A stretch of 64,000 nucleotides of DNA from Jackrogersella multiformis (lineage: Eukaryota; Ascomycota; Sordariomycetes; Xylariales; Hypoxylaceae), in assembly GCA_902806575.1 (NCBI GenBank), contig CADCXD010000005.1:2356001-2420000 (forward strand). Reading direction: 5' to 3'. Under the pieces are notes generated by a model that had not been told where the DNA came from, made no database searches, and worked only from the letters and a program-made list of their open reading frames with translations. This document shows positions 1 through 12,700 of the stretch, piece by piece. Position numbers and translations under genes: made by a program. Position 1 is the first letter of the stretch. The number at the start of each line of letters is the position of its first letter.

Positions 1-173
1 GATAGAACTGCGGCGGAGGGATTTGGCGCGACAGGTGCAGGCACAGGTGTCCCGTTAGACGATGCTTGCGCCGAAGTTGCCTGTGTCGACGTTGCATTCT
101 TAAGCGGAGACGATGCGGATCTAGGGTTCTGCAGAGCATCTGTAGGATGCATGACCAAAGGAGATACCGCCAT
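1..173 (-). CDS. N-terminus of an unrecognised protein (truncated by the window edge)
   Basis: An open frame starts at an ATG (173-171) and stays open to base 1, giving 57 codons. The peptide starts MAVSPLVMHPTDALQNPRSA and is rich in Ser, Ala, Pro and Thr, as in disordered N-termini of fungal regulatory proteins. No domain is visible and I do not recognise the family. It would be transcribed divergently from the SFK1-like gene across about 1.1 kb. The case rests only on an open frame with a protein-like, low-complexity composition, so it may not be the true start or even a gene. Confidence 0.45.
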   Translation of the reverse strand, partial: MAVSPLVMHPTDALQNPRSASSPLKNATSTQATSAQASSNGTPVPAPVAPNPSAAVL

Positions 174-1305
174 TGTGGTGGTTGTTGTCCTGGCCCTCGA
201 GGATTCAAATCGAGGGGCAGTAGGTAGTAGCAGGCTGAAAGGATTCCTTCAGCCTCGAGAAGAAGAAGCAAGGCTACCTATCTAGTGTACCTATGTAGGT
301 AGTGTAGTGCATGGATCAATCGATAGAAATAGTACGTAGTAAATAGGTACCTAGGTAATGAACATTTGATTGGTGGGCATTAGATAGTAGCGACCTGAGG
401 TGCAATACCTAGTGTAGGTACGCACTTGTTCAAGTTGTGTCACATTCTTGGCAGGTCCTTGCCGCATTTCATGGTCTCCATAATATACCTACCTAGGTAC
501 CTACACTAGGTAGGTACCTACATAGTATAGTACGGATATTGCCGTTCGTCATGTGATTATTACTGTCAATACTCCAACAAAAATGTCGACGGAATACTTG
601 GTACAAGCATGGCTCATCTTATCTTAAACATCTGATGCAAGTGGCTTGAATTTTTCACGCGCATCTCTCACTATTGACGTCATCCATTTCTTCATTCGGG
701 TCGCAAACAGTTTCTACATAGTACCTACCTCCCTCCTAGCCTACATACATTGTAGGTAAGTCGGACAGACATGTTCGTATACGTACCCAGGTATTTAACC
801 ATCAACCTATAAATTCTATAAATTCGTATTAGTGTATTAGATGTAGGTGTACAAGCACAGCCCTACGCCAGTGACGAATTCAATTATAAGTTCCCATTGA
901 CTTTTAAGTCCGAATCTGTTATTGTCCTGTATCCGTTCGATCCGTAGGTTCCGGACAATACATAGCGCCCTGCTGCCCGAGATTTTTCTTGGCCCATAGA
1001 ATGAAGTCATAAGTCGATCCTCTTTTTGAGGCTTGTTTTGCAAGGCCTCATCATCAATCATTTATAACGTGATCTTTTCTTTTTCTTTTATCGATTTATA
1101 TATACATCACATAGTTGTACGCGTAGCCCATCCGTCAGTTGTTGCTGCAATTTTGTCGTCGTCCTTTGTTAAGACTCCCTAGTCTTGTCTGACCGTCCTT
1201 TCTAATAAAACATCACTCGTTCACCTAAATTCTTTTTCTATACTATATTCTATCACTTAAACATAGTAGAATTTCATAGCGTGAGAAAGAAAGAAAACGG
1301 TAACC
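174..1305. other. Intergenic region, divergent promoters
   Basis: 1.1 kb between the truncated minus-strand gene and the SFK1-like gene. It holds several clusters of the TACCTAGGTA/ACCTA repeat (about 283-310, 340-357, 405-425, 486-521, 720-760), with perfect palindromes at 348-357 and 490-499. The last 200 bases before 1306 are T/C-rich, as expected for a fungal 5' leader. No gene is seen. Confidence 0.6.
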
Positions 1306-2315
1306 ATGAGGTACCTATCTTACTGGGTAAGCAAGCAGATCCCGTTTTTACTACCTACTCAATTGGAGTCGCGCGCAACTAACACCGTCGCAAAGGTTCT
1401 CCCCATCATATCCGGCGTCATGTGGCTGGCAACGCTATTAGGCCTCTTGCTGCACTGGATCATAGACACACACCGAGTAAAGTACGCGTCCATGCAAGGA
1501 GACCAGGCAATCGCGTATATATCAGACGTCGGCGCTTCGAACCTCAAGCCCTTGTTCGTCGTCGGCTGCATCATAACCACCATCTTTCTCGACGCGTCCT
1601 TCCTGTCCGACCGTTTGTTGCGGCATAGGGGCCGGCTGGTGCCCAACACCTCCAAGGGCGAGAAGGTCCTGAGCGGGTTGAGTATCGCCTTTGCCGTCAT
1701 CGGAACCATAGGCCTGACCTTCCTCTCCGGCTTCGATACCCTCCGGTATCCGAGGCTCCATGACGTTTTCTTGTTGCTCTTCATCGCCGGGTATCTATTA
1801 TCAGCCATCTTCTGCTGCTGGGAGTACCAACGCCTAGGCATCAGTGAGTTCCTCCTCCCATCATATTCATCTCGTCCCCACATGAGCAACGCTAACAAGC
1901 CTCCTCCCCGACAGAAAACCGCGAGCACCGCGTCCTTCGCGTCTCCTTCTGGATCAAGCTGACCTTCGTGGTGGTCGAGCTGATCCTCGCCATCGCCTTC
2001 ATCGCGACCAACTTCAGCGGGCTCTACGACGAGGCCGCGATCCTCGAATGGGTCATCGCCTTCGTCTTCTCCTTCTACGTCTTCTCCTTCTGCGTCGACC
2101 TGTACCCGGCCGTCGCCACGCGGAACAACCCCTTGGTTAACAGCGCGCGCCAGATGGAGGAAACCTACTACGCCACGCACCCCAGCGTCCTGCCCGAAGC
2201 CTCGCGGGATACCCAGGACAGCCAGAGGACGCTGACGGACGGCCAAGGGCATCGAGGTCACGCCAACAACCCCGTGCATCAGAAGCCCAGAGCGGAGCAA
2301 CAAAGAGATTTCTAA
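1306..2315 (+). CDS. FRAG1/DRAM/SFK1-family membrane protein
   Basis: Two exons, 1306-1843 and 1915-2315, join to a 312-residue protein; the 71-nt intron has GTGAGT, a GCTAAC branch site and ACAG. Six hydrophobic segments are visible (about residues 32-52, 83-102, 121-141, 150-172, 195-215, 225-245). Conserved landmarks are AYISDVGA after the first membrane segment, LKPLF, SGLSI, and an EYQRLG...HRVLR...SFWIKL stretch spanning the splice junction, which supports the intron. Yeast Sfk1 of this family acts at the plasma membrane with the PI4-kinase Stt4 and in phospholipid asymmetry; that role here is inferred. The tail after residue 250 is polar and probably cytosolic. A longer minus-strand frame overlaps this gene and is its shadow. 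Confidence 0.88.
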
Positions 2316-3105
2316 GTTTAGAGAGTCGAGGATCAGGAATAACATAATAGGCCTTTGGGGAACGAGCTGTGATGATGGTTACGGCTGTAACGAATGGGAT
2401 TTGGGTGATACCAACAAGGGATGGCGATAATGATTTATTAGAAGAACGGTTGGAAGGGCGGCATCAAATATCACATGGCGTTCGGCTGCCGTATATGGAC
2501 CCAATAGCCTCTGGGGCCAAGTAATTTATTTACGTATATATAATATAATATCACCTAGTAATGATAAATACTTTGGCATGCAGCGAAATTCACAATCGTA
2601 AATATAAGAAGCTTAAAGTATATTTATCAAACTATCGTCCGTTTCATTATACGTTTTGTTTAAACTTCCACTCAGCCAATATTAGAAAATAACATCCATA
2701 TTTAGGTTTTAACCGATGAGAATAGAGTAACGACGATAAACGTATCTTAAATTGAACAACTGTAAACTTATTTCCCATGAGGAGGAAAGGGGGTATCGCG
2801 CTAGTACACTCAATTGAAGCCCCCCGGAATCTCAGATCACCGCCAGCACGAACGCCAGGCTAAGATCCAAGACTGATAAGCCAACCCCCAATATACCTAT
2901 ACCCTTACCCTTATCCTTCCTTGCGGTTGTTATTCTTTCCAATCAACTTAGCCAATCCTGACGCCATGGGAAGAAAATAGAAAACACATGTTTGGTATGT
3001 TGTTGAAAGATAGTCCCGACGATACCTCGACCTATATGGACCCGAGGCGCAATATCGTAATGTAACGGCACCCACCGCCACGCCCGTAAGAACCCCGGTT
3101 GACAT
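2316..3105. other. Intergenic region between convergent genes
   Basis: 790 bp of 3' flanks of the SFK1-like gene (plus) and eis1 (minus). It is AT-rich, especially 2520-2770, and carries no convincing coding frame. A 64-codon minus frame just after the eis1 stop (2911-3105) has no family resemblance. Confidence 0.6.
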
Positions 3106-5599
3106 TCATACCATCTCTACGAACTTGGAATCCCTGCTGGGACTATGGCTCATTCTCTGCGATAAGTTTTCTACAGGCCTGGGAGGCGTCAACTCAATCT
3201 TGGGCACCTCTCTCGCCTCGTCGTGGACTGATTCATCTCCGCTTGAACCGCTCATCGGTTCATTTTGGACAGAGTGTAACACGGTAGATCGTGTCTGCGG
3301 CTCTCGCTCCCTACCAGCTATTGCGACGGCGCGTTCGCTAGTGTTGCGATTATCCATGCCCGTCAAGGCTACGCCACCAATGAAGCCCCTTCCAGTCGAT
3401 TTGTCTTTAGATTTATCCTCGCCTGGTGATTTTGTCACCCTGGAAAACCGATTCTTGAGCCAAGACTTCACTCCGCCTCTCGATAGCCCTTCAGGAGGTG
3501 AGCCAGACTCCCTATTCACTGCTTCGTCCTCGGAGGTTTCGGTAGGGACGTGACTAAGTTCCGGCTGGGGAACGCTGACAGGTTGCCCCGCAGTATTCGG
3601 AGCAACAGACTCCCTGATGACTTCCGGTTCCTCTCGGCCGTCACTATGTCGGTCGGTTGTAGATTTCTGCTTCTCAAGCCTCACTATTCGCTTATTTTCT
3701 TCCTTCTTGGCCTTAACCTCCTGTTTCTGTCCAGCTTTGGCGACCTTATCCTCTTCTCTTCTAGCCTTAGCTTCTTGCTTCTCTTCCGCTCTCTTCTCTT
3801 TTTGCTCCTGCTTATCTTGCTCTGGGAGAGTGTTAGCGAACGGCGTGCATATGATACATAAAGTAACTGACCCTTAAGCCTCTTATTTATCTCTTGGATT
3901 TCCTTCTGCCGGGCTTTCTCAATTTCCTCTTCCTCTTTCTTTTTCTCTGCTTCGAGTCGCAGTTCTATTTGTCTTGCGTGCTCTTCGTCTACCCTCTCGT
4001 TGATCTCATCTAAGACAGGTTTAACCCTAGCTGCGGCAATTGCGTCGATTTCTTCTTGGTCCATATATTTCCCAGCACCGATATCAATTCTCTTATGCCC
4101 CTGGCTCTTGCGCTGCTCACTCTCACCTTGGGCCGCTGCGTGTGCCTTTATCTCCCATTGCGTCAGAGTAGATGGAGGAATCATTCCGGTTTCTGCAGCT
4201 ATCTTCTCGTCCATTCCCTTTAGACGCTCGTGGACATTCCTCTGGGCTGCAGCAAGCAAAGCCTCTTGGTCGTGCTGACGTTTTTTAACGTCAATTTCGG
4301 AAATCTTGCTAGAGAACATATTCATTTGCTGCCTAATATGCTGCGAGCGCCTACGATCTTCGATGACGTCGCCGTCGCTGGAGGCCCTCTTCCTAAGCTT
4401 ACCCCTGATCGAGAAACGCCGCGTGGATTGATGCCTAGCTCCGTAGTACTCCTGGTATTCCCGGTCTTTGAAATGCTCGTCGTGCATCCTGGCTAAGCGC
4501 GCTTGAGCTTGCTTGTACGCTGCGTCTTGCAGCGAGGTAATATGTGCGGGCTGTGCATCGTCGCTGACACTACTAAGAGCATCACCGTGCTCATGAGGGG
4601 CGCTATTACCATGCGCCTTTTTCGAATCAATCATTTTCTGTTGCTGATTAAACATTTTCTTGGCCATTGCGAGCGCCGAAGCGTGAAGGACATCTGCTCT
4701 CTTCTGGTCATCAACTTCGGATTTGACCGGCGGTCGCGACGTGAACATCTGCCTGTTCATGTTTGTGTACGGAATAGAGCCAGCATTCTCGCTTATTTCA
4801 CTTAATGTTGGCGATCGCACTGGCCTATGAGCACGAGTGGCGGCGCTGAGAGCATTGGCGACGGCGTTTGCTTCGTCCGGATATGTTTCTTTCGGGACCG
4901 GTGAAGACTTGGCCCTTTGACGATTAGCCATGGCGCCTCTTGCAGCAAGTAGTGACCTCTGACGCTCTAGACTGCCTGATTTCTCAGTACTGGCCACGCT
5001 AGTATCGGACCTGAAAGCTATATTTGCTGCAGAATAACCAGAGTCGGAAACGGTCGGTTTTCTAGTCATGGTGGCACTCATAGCAGACTGCGACGCGAGT
5101 ATAGCGGCTTGTGCACCATGTTGGCTCGGCACGGGCTCCCACGCAGGAGCCAGTTTGTAATCCTTCGCCATGATGGCAGCAGCTGAAGCTGGAGCGGACT
5201 TGTCCGGCTTCCACAACACTGGCGAAGTATTGGTGGTCCAACCTAGAGCTGCTGCTGCGCTTGCTGCTGATCCCTTTCCCGAGAGACCAATAGACGGAAA
5301 GCTTGGGAGGTCTTCAGGTTTGGCGTAAATGAGCCTTCCAGAGTGGACTAATAACAAAGAATAATTAGTTACTCATTCGGAAGAAAGTGTGGAATGGAAA
5401 GAAAAAAAAGTTGCTGCTTATGTCATAACAAATAATAGCGATAATAGCAATAGTAAAAACAATAGTAATAGCAATAAATAGCAATACCTAAATATTGCTG
5501 AGGCCTTGCGACAAGAAGCTTACCAGTCAGTTTAGTGTCGTCATCATGTAGCTGTCGTCCCGAGCTTCCCTGTGTTTTAGTGTCATTGGTCGGGGCCAT
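3106..5599 (-). CDS. eis1: Eisosome protein 1 (Eis1)
   Basis: Three exons on the minus strand, 5599-5524, 5347-3872 and 3821-3106, give 755 residues. The N-terminal block is diagnostic: HSGRLIYAKPEDLPSFPS, then SAASAAAALGW and a PDKSAPASAAAIMAKDYK segment, as in fungal Eis1. The first intron (5523-5348) places a 25-residue leader in front of this block. The second (3871-3822, GTCAGT...CTAAC...CAG, 50 nt) interrupts a long Lys/Glu-rich coiled coil (about residues 430-590). The Ser/Pro-rich C-terminus ends DSKFVEMV. Eis1 is a peripheral subunit of eisosomes, the furrows that organise the plasma membrane with Pil1/Lsp1. The donor GTCAGT is weaker than GTAAGT, but the two exons share frame only if it is used. 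Confidence 0.88.
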
Positions 5600-6683
5600 G
5601 TTATGTGGCTGGGAACGGTGAGAGTCCTAGGTAGCTCGGTCTGTACGTATATGCGTGAGTATTTAATATCCCTTGTCTTTTGCAAAGATCGACATAGATG
5701 CCACTGTCGAGTGGAGGTAGAATGTAACGAGAGGTCGAGATCTGGTATTTCGAATGATTGATTGGGCAAGTAGGGGTAGGTAAGGATAAGGTAAAGTGAA
5801 GTAAAGGTGGGTTTGGATTGAGGTGAATTCAGGTGAGGAAGACAAAGAATAGAAATAGATAATTACCTAGGTATGTATATATGATATTTCAGGTGAAATG
5901 ATGTAGTTATGATGGTTTAAAGGATGGATGCTATCTTAGCTACCCATAGTCAAAAGGTAGGTATATACACTACCTAAGGCTAGGTAGGTGCCTACTTCCC
6001 TGATAAGTGTAGCTGAGTGTTGGTAAGTGCAGCTTAGGATATACCGGTACTAGGTATTAGATACCTTAATACCTTATGTACCTAGGTAGGTAGATATGTA
6101 AGAATCAAATAGTTCGTTCCAAGAGCGAATCAGATGAATTGGCAAAGTATGATTCCTAAGTTCTAGGTAAGCAGGCAAGCAAGGTAGTAGTAGAAAGAAC
6201 AATACGAGTCTCTCGTCGGGTAGCTCAAAACTATTGTTGATTCATCATTGTGCTCATCATCACCTGCGGCTTTGAAGATTGCTTATTACGTCATTGTCCT
6301 ACAATTGGTACATAAGGTTAAGAGGTATATGGGGTAAGTATCGTCAGGCACTTAGGTATATACCAGGTAGATATTACCTTAGCAGCCTAGGTAAGTACCT
6401 AGTTTATCTAGGTATAATATGTATATCATATAGATAATATACATATCTTGTGATACCTATTTAACTACATATGGTAAGGATATCTTAACTAGCAAATAAA
6501 CTATGCAAGCGGGTGTACTACATAGATGTAATACTTGGCCGAATTAGGTAAACAGTATAATTGATAAAGTACCTAGGTAATTAATAAAATATTAAAGAAA
6601 TCCATTACACAGCTAACCTACTCCGTCCACCCGTCCAAACTACAACATACGCTAATCAGCTGTCCGGTTAAGCCGGCTCGGGC
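5600..6683. other. Intergenic region upstream of eis1
   Basis: 1.08 kb between eis1 and the 3' end of the DUF2235 gene, both on the minus strand. TACCTAGGTA palindromes lie at 5864-5873, 6079-6088 and 6570-6579, with looser clusters at 5956-5994 and 6361-6413. An AT-rich imperfect inverted repeat occurs near 6418-6450. No gene is visible. Confidence 0.6.
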
Positions 6684-8564
6684 TCAATCCTCGCCGTCTG
6701 CGGCCGACTTCACAAGCCGATAGGTTTTATGGTAGTGATTTTTACGGCTGTAGGTCTGGAGATCCTGGCTTTGATTTTGATGGTCGAGGTCCGACAACGA
6801 CTGTCCTTCGTCGATAAGCTCGACCTCGATGTCGTGCTTCAAGCAAGGCGCCAGCGATCCGCCGTGGTTGTTGCGCGGGCGGTACGAAGGGTCATTCTGC
6901 AGCCGCCACAGCAGCGACTCGTGGATGACCACGTCGTGTGGGATGTCGCGCGCGTTGCCCCTGTTGAGCGGGAATCGGACGTTGAGCCACTCGTTGCGCT
7001 TGTGGTCAAGCTCCCACCGCGTGATGATAGGAAGCCATTCTTTTCAAATCAGCACTGGAATCATCTAAGGGGGCCAAGTGCAAGTATTCAAGTGAATTGG
7101 TTGGAAGCGTGCTTACCCATGAATTTCCAGAATAATACGATAAAGAAGCCTGTGCCGTAACCGAACTGCAGTGAGTCGTGCATGAACCCCTTTAGCGCCT
7201 GGGCATTGTTCTTCTGGTTCTTGAACCGGTGCTTGAAACCCTTGATGCTCTTAGACCATTTGACTGCTGCTGTAGGGTCTTTCTCGCCCACGAGCTCGAG
7301 CTCTCGTATCATCCATGCTAGTGGGATGTCGCTCATCTGGAAGGGGTCGGTGGTGACGTCCTTGCTAGCCGCCTTAGCCTTTCGTGTCGTCCAGAAGTTC
7401 TTGACGCGCTGCCAAACGGTCATGTGCTCGCTATTGTCCAGTGGATGATCAACGGCGGCGGGCCAGCCGCCGCCAACATCACCATGGCAGCCTGGAAACC
7501 AGACCTCCTTGAGGTCCTCGTGGTCATGTTTCGATACGCGAATGTCCTGAGCGAGGAGTGCGGCCTTGAACTTCACCCGGCGCTCGTCAACCGCGACGGC
7601 GTGCCGGACGAAGTGTGCTGTACCACGTACCGGCACCGGCATGGGGGTCTTGCTTTCCAGGACCGCAACTGAATTCACGCAATCCCAGATCCCGAGGAAG
7701 TAGACTTTGATATTGGTTTCCTCAATTTTCCCGCAATGGTCTATCTGCTCCTTCCGGCAGAAGGTGTTACTGAAGGCTGTGATTTCGTCGCGCGCCATCT
7801 CATACTTGTGTTTACTATGATGCGAATAGGACATATCGTTCAACAATGGCTCGGTCTCGCCACTGGTTGTGCTGGCCGTCATGGTCCCCTTCTTGAAGTT
7901 GTCGGTCTCGCCTGCTAGATAGCGCTGATAAAGGCGGTAGGCGAAGAGGACCATTTCCTCGTTGCCTTTGCAAAGAAGCCCTACCGTGTTGATCATGCGT
8001 GCTAGGAACTTTGCCGTGAAGGCGCCGCGGCTGAATCCGAACATGTAAATTTTGTCGCCCTTTAAGCTCTGTGAGCGGAAGCCATTGTCATAGTATCAGC
8101 GAGCTTACATACGGTGTCATAGTACCTCATTAAAAATCGATATCCAGCCATAACGTGCGCATCGAATGTCGTTCCGATCCCTTGATCGATGACCTGGGAG
8201 ATGGAACTCCGCATTTCGCCAAACCATGTCTTGTTCACCGAAGTATCGTTGATGTCATACGTACCGATACCGGCTGACGAGTGCATCAGAGGCGAAGTGC
8301 TTGACGAGAGAAAGGAGACTCACTCTGGTAATAATGGAATTGGTGAGGATCATTGCGATCCAGATTGCTTAAGATCTTGACTACGTTGGTGTCGGCATTG
8401 GATCCGGTGAACGTGTTCCCGGTACCGTCGAAACAGAGGACGAGCTTCTTCGGCTCATGAGTCTTGTTCAGCCCTTCAACAGTGGTCACACTATTATCCG
8501 GATGCTGGATGCTGTACTCAAGGTCCTGAGCGCCACGGTCGTAGTGCATATTGGCAGAAGGCAT
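6684..8564 (-). CDS. DUF2235 alpha/beta-hydrolase (phospholipase-like)
   Basis: Four exons, 8564-8324, 8273-8113, 8068-7117 and 7039-6684, give 569 residues. The family signature is clear: FDGTGN at 45-50, the nucleophile elbow GFSRG with Ser147, an acidic D in a GIWDCVNSV segment, and WFPGCHGDVGGGW with the catalytic-type His. The fold and these residues match DUF2235, whose bacterial members include phospholipases; the fungal members are uncharacterised, so a lipid substrate is inference. Introns are 50, 44 and 77 nt. The start at 8564 is the first ATG in frame; a GTG further upstream extends the frame but has no support. The acceptor of intron 3 (7040) ends in AAAAG, not a pyrimidine-rich site, yet it is the only AG after an in-frame stop that restores the conserved WLPIITRWELD stretch. 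Divergent from the dioxygenase gene. Confidence 0.87.
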
Positions 8565-9768
8565 TTTGACAGTAGAGGTGGAATTGGCGCTACGGTAGAG
8601 AAAGGGCACTCTGGATATCCTATGTTAAAACGTGGTTAGGCAAGAAGATATGTCCCCCCTTAAAGACCTAGCAACTGATTTATCAACTGCTCCGTAGACT
8701 GTCGATTGCCGCCCCCTTTATCGGACTGTCCTCAACTTCAGTACATTGATATGAAAAATGCTGACTAGGCTTATCCTAATTATTACCTCTATCCCTTACC
8801 CTCCATAATCTCGATTCTGCCAATATAGCGGTCGATCGCTAATCATTCCCAGATCAGCGATGGCGTCCAGAAAGTTGCACGCCGGCTTCCAACATCAAAG
8901 TACAACAGTAATACTCGGCCTGTATCTTCTGAATTGTGCTTCTCCGTCTGGTAACTTAGGTAGCCACTTATTACACAACTTAGATTGTTTCTCCGCAATA
9001 TGCACCAACTAGTATGTACGAAGCCGCCGCGGCAATCTTCGTCTCACCTCGGGATGACAACCCCGGCTGCTCAGTAGTCGTTTCAGCTGTTATGATGCAA
9101 GCCACCATTACCTATCTCCAATAGACAAATTTCGTTACGTACCTAGGTACTTGGCATCAATAGGATGTTGTGTGACGTGAGGATGTATGAAGCTACGGTC
9201 AGACAGAACTTGGCCTAGGGTAAATATCACCAGCAAATTACCGATGATGTGATGACCTCCCATCCGTTTTGGGTTACCCGGACATGCCGCCTGCATCAAT
9301 TAATCTTCGCTCATGCTTACCGACTGGAACTCTTCCACTCTCCATCACAGTATTGCATCCACCATCCAGTCGCCGACGTCAAGGTGGACGCCGTATAACC
9401 CCATCACAATTTGTCGATTGGCTATAACTGAACATTTCAGCTGCCTTCTTGACGGATTACATGCGCCTTCCGCTCTTGGTTTTGTCACGATTGCTTCTTC
9501 TGCATAGAGCCGGCAGCTGGATTGCGCCAAAATGCTATATCCTAGACCTGCAGATTCGTGTCTGCCGCCGAAATCATTTACATGATTCATGCGGAGGATC
9601 GAAAACAGTGTAGGGTGATGTCTTGCCACCGGATGGGTCTTGGGAGATGAGCATTGGTCGACCCTTCCGCTCGTTATAAACCGAGGTGTCGGATAGAGTT
9701 GATCATGTCTTCGAATTTATACCAGCATGTTTTATTCCATCTCTCTCTCATAGGAATAAGACAAAGTT
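8565..9768. other. Shared upstream region, hydrolase and oxygenase genes
   Basis: 1.2 kb between two divergently transcribed genes. One TACCTAGGTA palindrome sits at 9140-9149. A TATAAA-type element (TTATAAA, about 9674-9680) lies some 90 bp before the oxygenase start. No coding frame with family resemblance is seen. Confidence 0.5.
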
Positions 9769-12700
9769 ATGGGATCAACAATGTCCACTTTCAGCGAAAA
9801 GTTTCAGGCCGGTGAGGCGTACGGAGATGTGGAAAAGGAGTCTACTGATTTCTTTTCCAACCCAACAAAGATCGCAGCAGATATTTTGAAGGACTGTGCT
9901 GGCCTTCGGGGCGAAGCATCTCCGGCAGAGATCGTGAGCCTCGTTAAGGAACTGTTGCAAAAGGGACAACCTCTCGATGACAAAAAGGGGTAAGCAAGAA
10001 AGACGATATAAAATTGAGCAGCGCTAACGAGCAGTAGCAACACCGAACTTTTAATCGGCATCCTTACATCCCTGCCCTCCACCTCGAATGCTAGGACTCA
10101 GCTCACCAACAAGCTCATCGATACTCTTTGGGATAACCTTCAACATCCGCCCTTGAGTTATGTCGGCGGTGATGTTAAGTATGAGGTTGTCGAGCCTCAG
10201 GGGTCAGCCGCCTCGCACAATCCCAAGCCTAAGCCGTACGACGCGATCGAATTCAAGGCCCCGGATAGCGACGTTATACTGCGTGAGCATGTCCCCCAGG
10301 CACCTGATGGTCTTCATCATTATCGGACGCCTGACGGAAGTTTCAACAATCCTCTTGAGCCGAACTTAGGAAGAGCTGGCGCCCCCTACGCCAAGACAGT
10401 CAGGAACACAAAGCGCCTTCAAGGTGTCAAACCTGATCCGGGTCTGCTCTTCGACCTTTTGATGGCTCGTGATGATGGATATTTCAAAGAGAACCCAGCC
10501 GGCATCTCGTCGATGTTTTATTATCACGCGACCATCATCATCCATGACATCTTCCGCACAAACCGTACAGATATGAACAAGTCTGATACGTCATCGTATC
10601 TCGACTTGGCACCCTTGTACGGCTCGTCTCTCAGAGATCAACTAGAGATCCGTACCATGAAGGAGGGAAAGCTAAAGCCCGATACCTTTCACGAAAAGCG
10701 GCTGCTCGGCCAGCCTGCAGGCGTCAATGTCATGCTGGTCCTCTATAGCCGCTTTCACAACTATGTCTGCGATATCTTGCTGAAGATCAACGAGAACGGC
10801 CGCTTCACGCTAGAATGTGAGGCCAACGCTAGCCCTGAGGACAAGGCTCGGGCTGTTGCCAAGCAAGACCACGATCTATTTAACACGGCTCGTCTGATCG
10901 TCGGCGGACTATACGTGAACATAAGCTTGCACGACTACCTCCGCGCCATCACGAATACGCACCACTCCGACAGTGATTGGACCCTAGACCCACGAGTTGC
11001 TATCGACAAGCAGTTCGATGGCGAAGGGGTGCCACGCGGCGTTGGAAATCAAGTTAGCGTCGAGTTCAACTTACTGTACAGGTTCCACTCGTGTATCTCC
11101 AAGAGAGACGAGCGCTGGATCAATAACTTCTTCCTCAAGCTTTTCCCAGGTCGCAAGCCAGAGGATTTGGAGAACGTGAGCTGGACTGAACTCGGCGGGG
11201 CTCTGTTTGCCTTTGAGCAGAGCACTCCCAAAGATCCTAGCGCTCGAACGTTTGACGGTCTCGAGCGCCAAGAGGATGGTACTTTCAAGGACGAGGACCT
11301 CGTACGCATCCTTAAAGAAGCCATGGATGACCCCGCCGGTGTCTTCGGCGCTCGTACAATCCCGAAGGCGCTCAAGGTCGTTGAGATTCTAGGTATCAAC
11401 CAGGCCCGCAAATGGCAGGTAGCTTCGCTTAACGAATTCCGCGAGTTTTTTGGACTCAAGAGGTACGATACGTTCAGCGAAGTCAACTCAGACCCGGATA
11501 TTGCCAACATCCTAGAAAAGCTGTACACAGATCCTGACATGGTGGAACTTTACCCGGGCCTTATGATCGAAGACGTCAAACCGATCCGGAATACAGGTTG
11601 CGGCATTTCTCCCACCTACTCGGTAGGTCGAGCTGTGCTCTCTGACGCCGTCACGCTCGTGCGGTCGGATAGATTCAATACCCTTGACTACACAGTCTCG
11701 AACCTGACAAGCTGGGGCTTCAACGAGGTACAGCACGACAACAAGACATTGGGTGGCTCGATGTTATATAAACTCATCCAACGAGGCGTCCCTGGCTGGT
11801 TCCCATTTAACTCGGTGGCCGTGATGCAACCATTCTACACCAAGAAGGCCAACACAGAAATCGCTCGAGAGCTTGGAACTATCGACCAGTACACTCTGGA
11901 TGATCCACAGCCGCCGAGAAAGGCCGTCGTCGTTTTCACAAGCGAGGCCATTAAAGAAGCCCTTGGCCGCCCTCAACAATTTGTTGTGCCTTGGCTGCAG
12001 CCCATCAACTCCTTGTTCCCTGGCAAGAAGGACCTTGGCTGGTTTATGTTAGCGGGCGATGAGCCTCGCAACTACGCAGATCGCGCCAACTTTCTGAAGG
12101 CGATACGCAAGATCCCGAACCTCCACACTGCGGTCCACGATTTTGTGCAGCGCGTTGGGTCGCAGCTTATTGAGAAGGAGACATTCGAGTTCAAGAAGGG
12201 CCTCAACCAGATCGATATAATCCGTGATGTCGCAATCCCGTTGAACGCACAGCTGCTCTCCGATCTCTTTTATTTCGATATGCGCACCGACGAGAACCCA
12301 AGCGGAACCCTCGGAGCCGCGGAACTCTACAGAAACCTTCTTGACATCCGCATCTGGGGTGTTAATAATAATGACCCAGCCCAGGCTTGGACCCGTCGCC
12401 GCCGCGCGCAGGAGGGCGCCAAGGCCGTCATTAAGTCAACTCGCAAACTTGTTGATGAGGTCGCCGGCAGCCACGGCGCGGGATTTGGCATAGTTTCAAC
12501 CATATCTAACGTGCTGTCCCGGAAGGCAGATCTCAGGAAAGACTCGCTGCGCTCTTGCGGCCACAAGCTTGTTGAAGAGCTGCTGGCACAGGGCAACTCG
12601 GCCGAGAAAGTTGTTGACGCATTGTGGCTCACGGCCTTTGGTGGCATCGGCGTTCCGGTCACCGCGGTGAGTTGTGACTGATTTGCGTCTTGAACATGCT

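Noticed and set aside
1359..2345. 328-codon minus-strand frame
   Set aside because: Antisense to the SFK1-like gene; low-complexity Val/Gly/Asp-rich translation, while the plus strand shows a known family with splice signals.
2911..3105. Possible further eis1 exon after a GTATGA donor
   Set aside because: The frame ending DSKFVEMV is already a typical Eis1 C-terminus, and the downstream peptide has no resemblance to the family.
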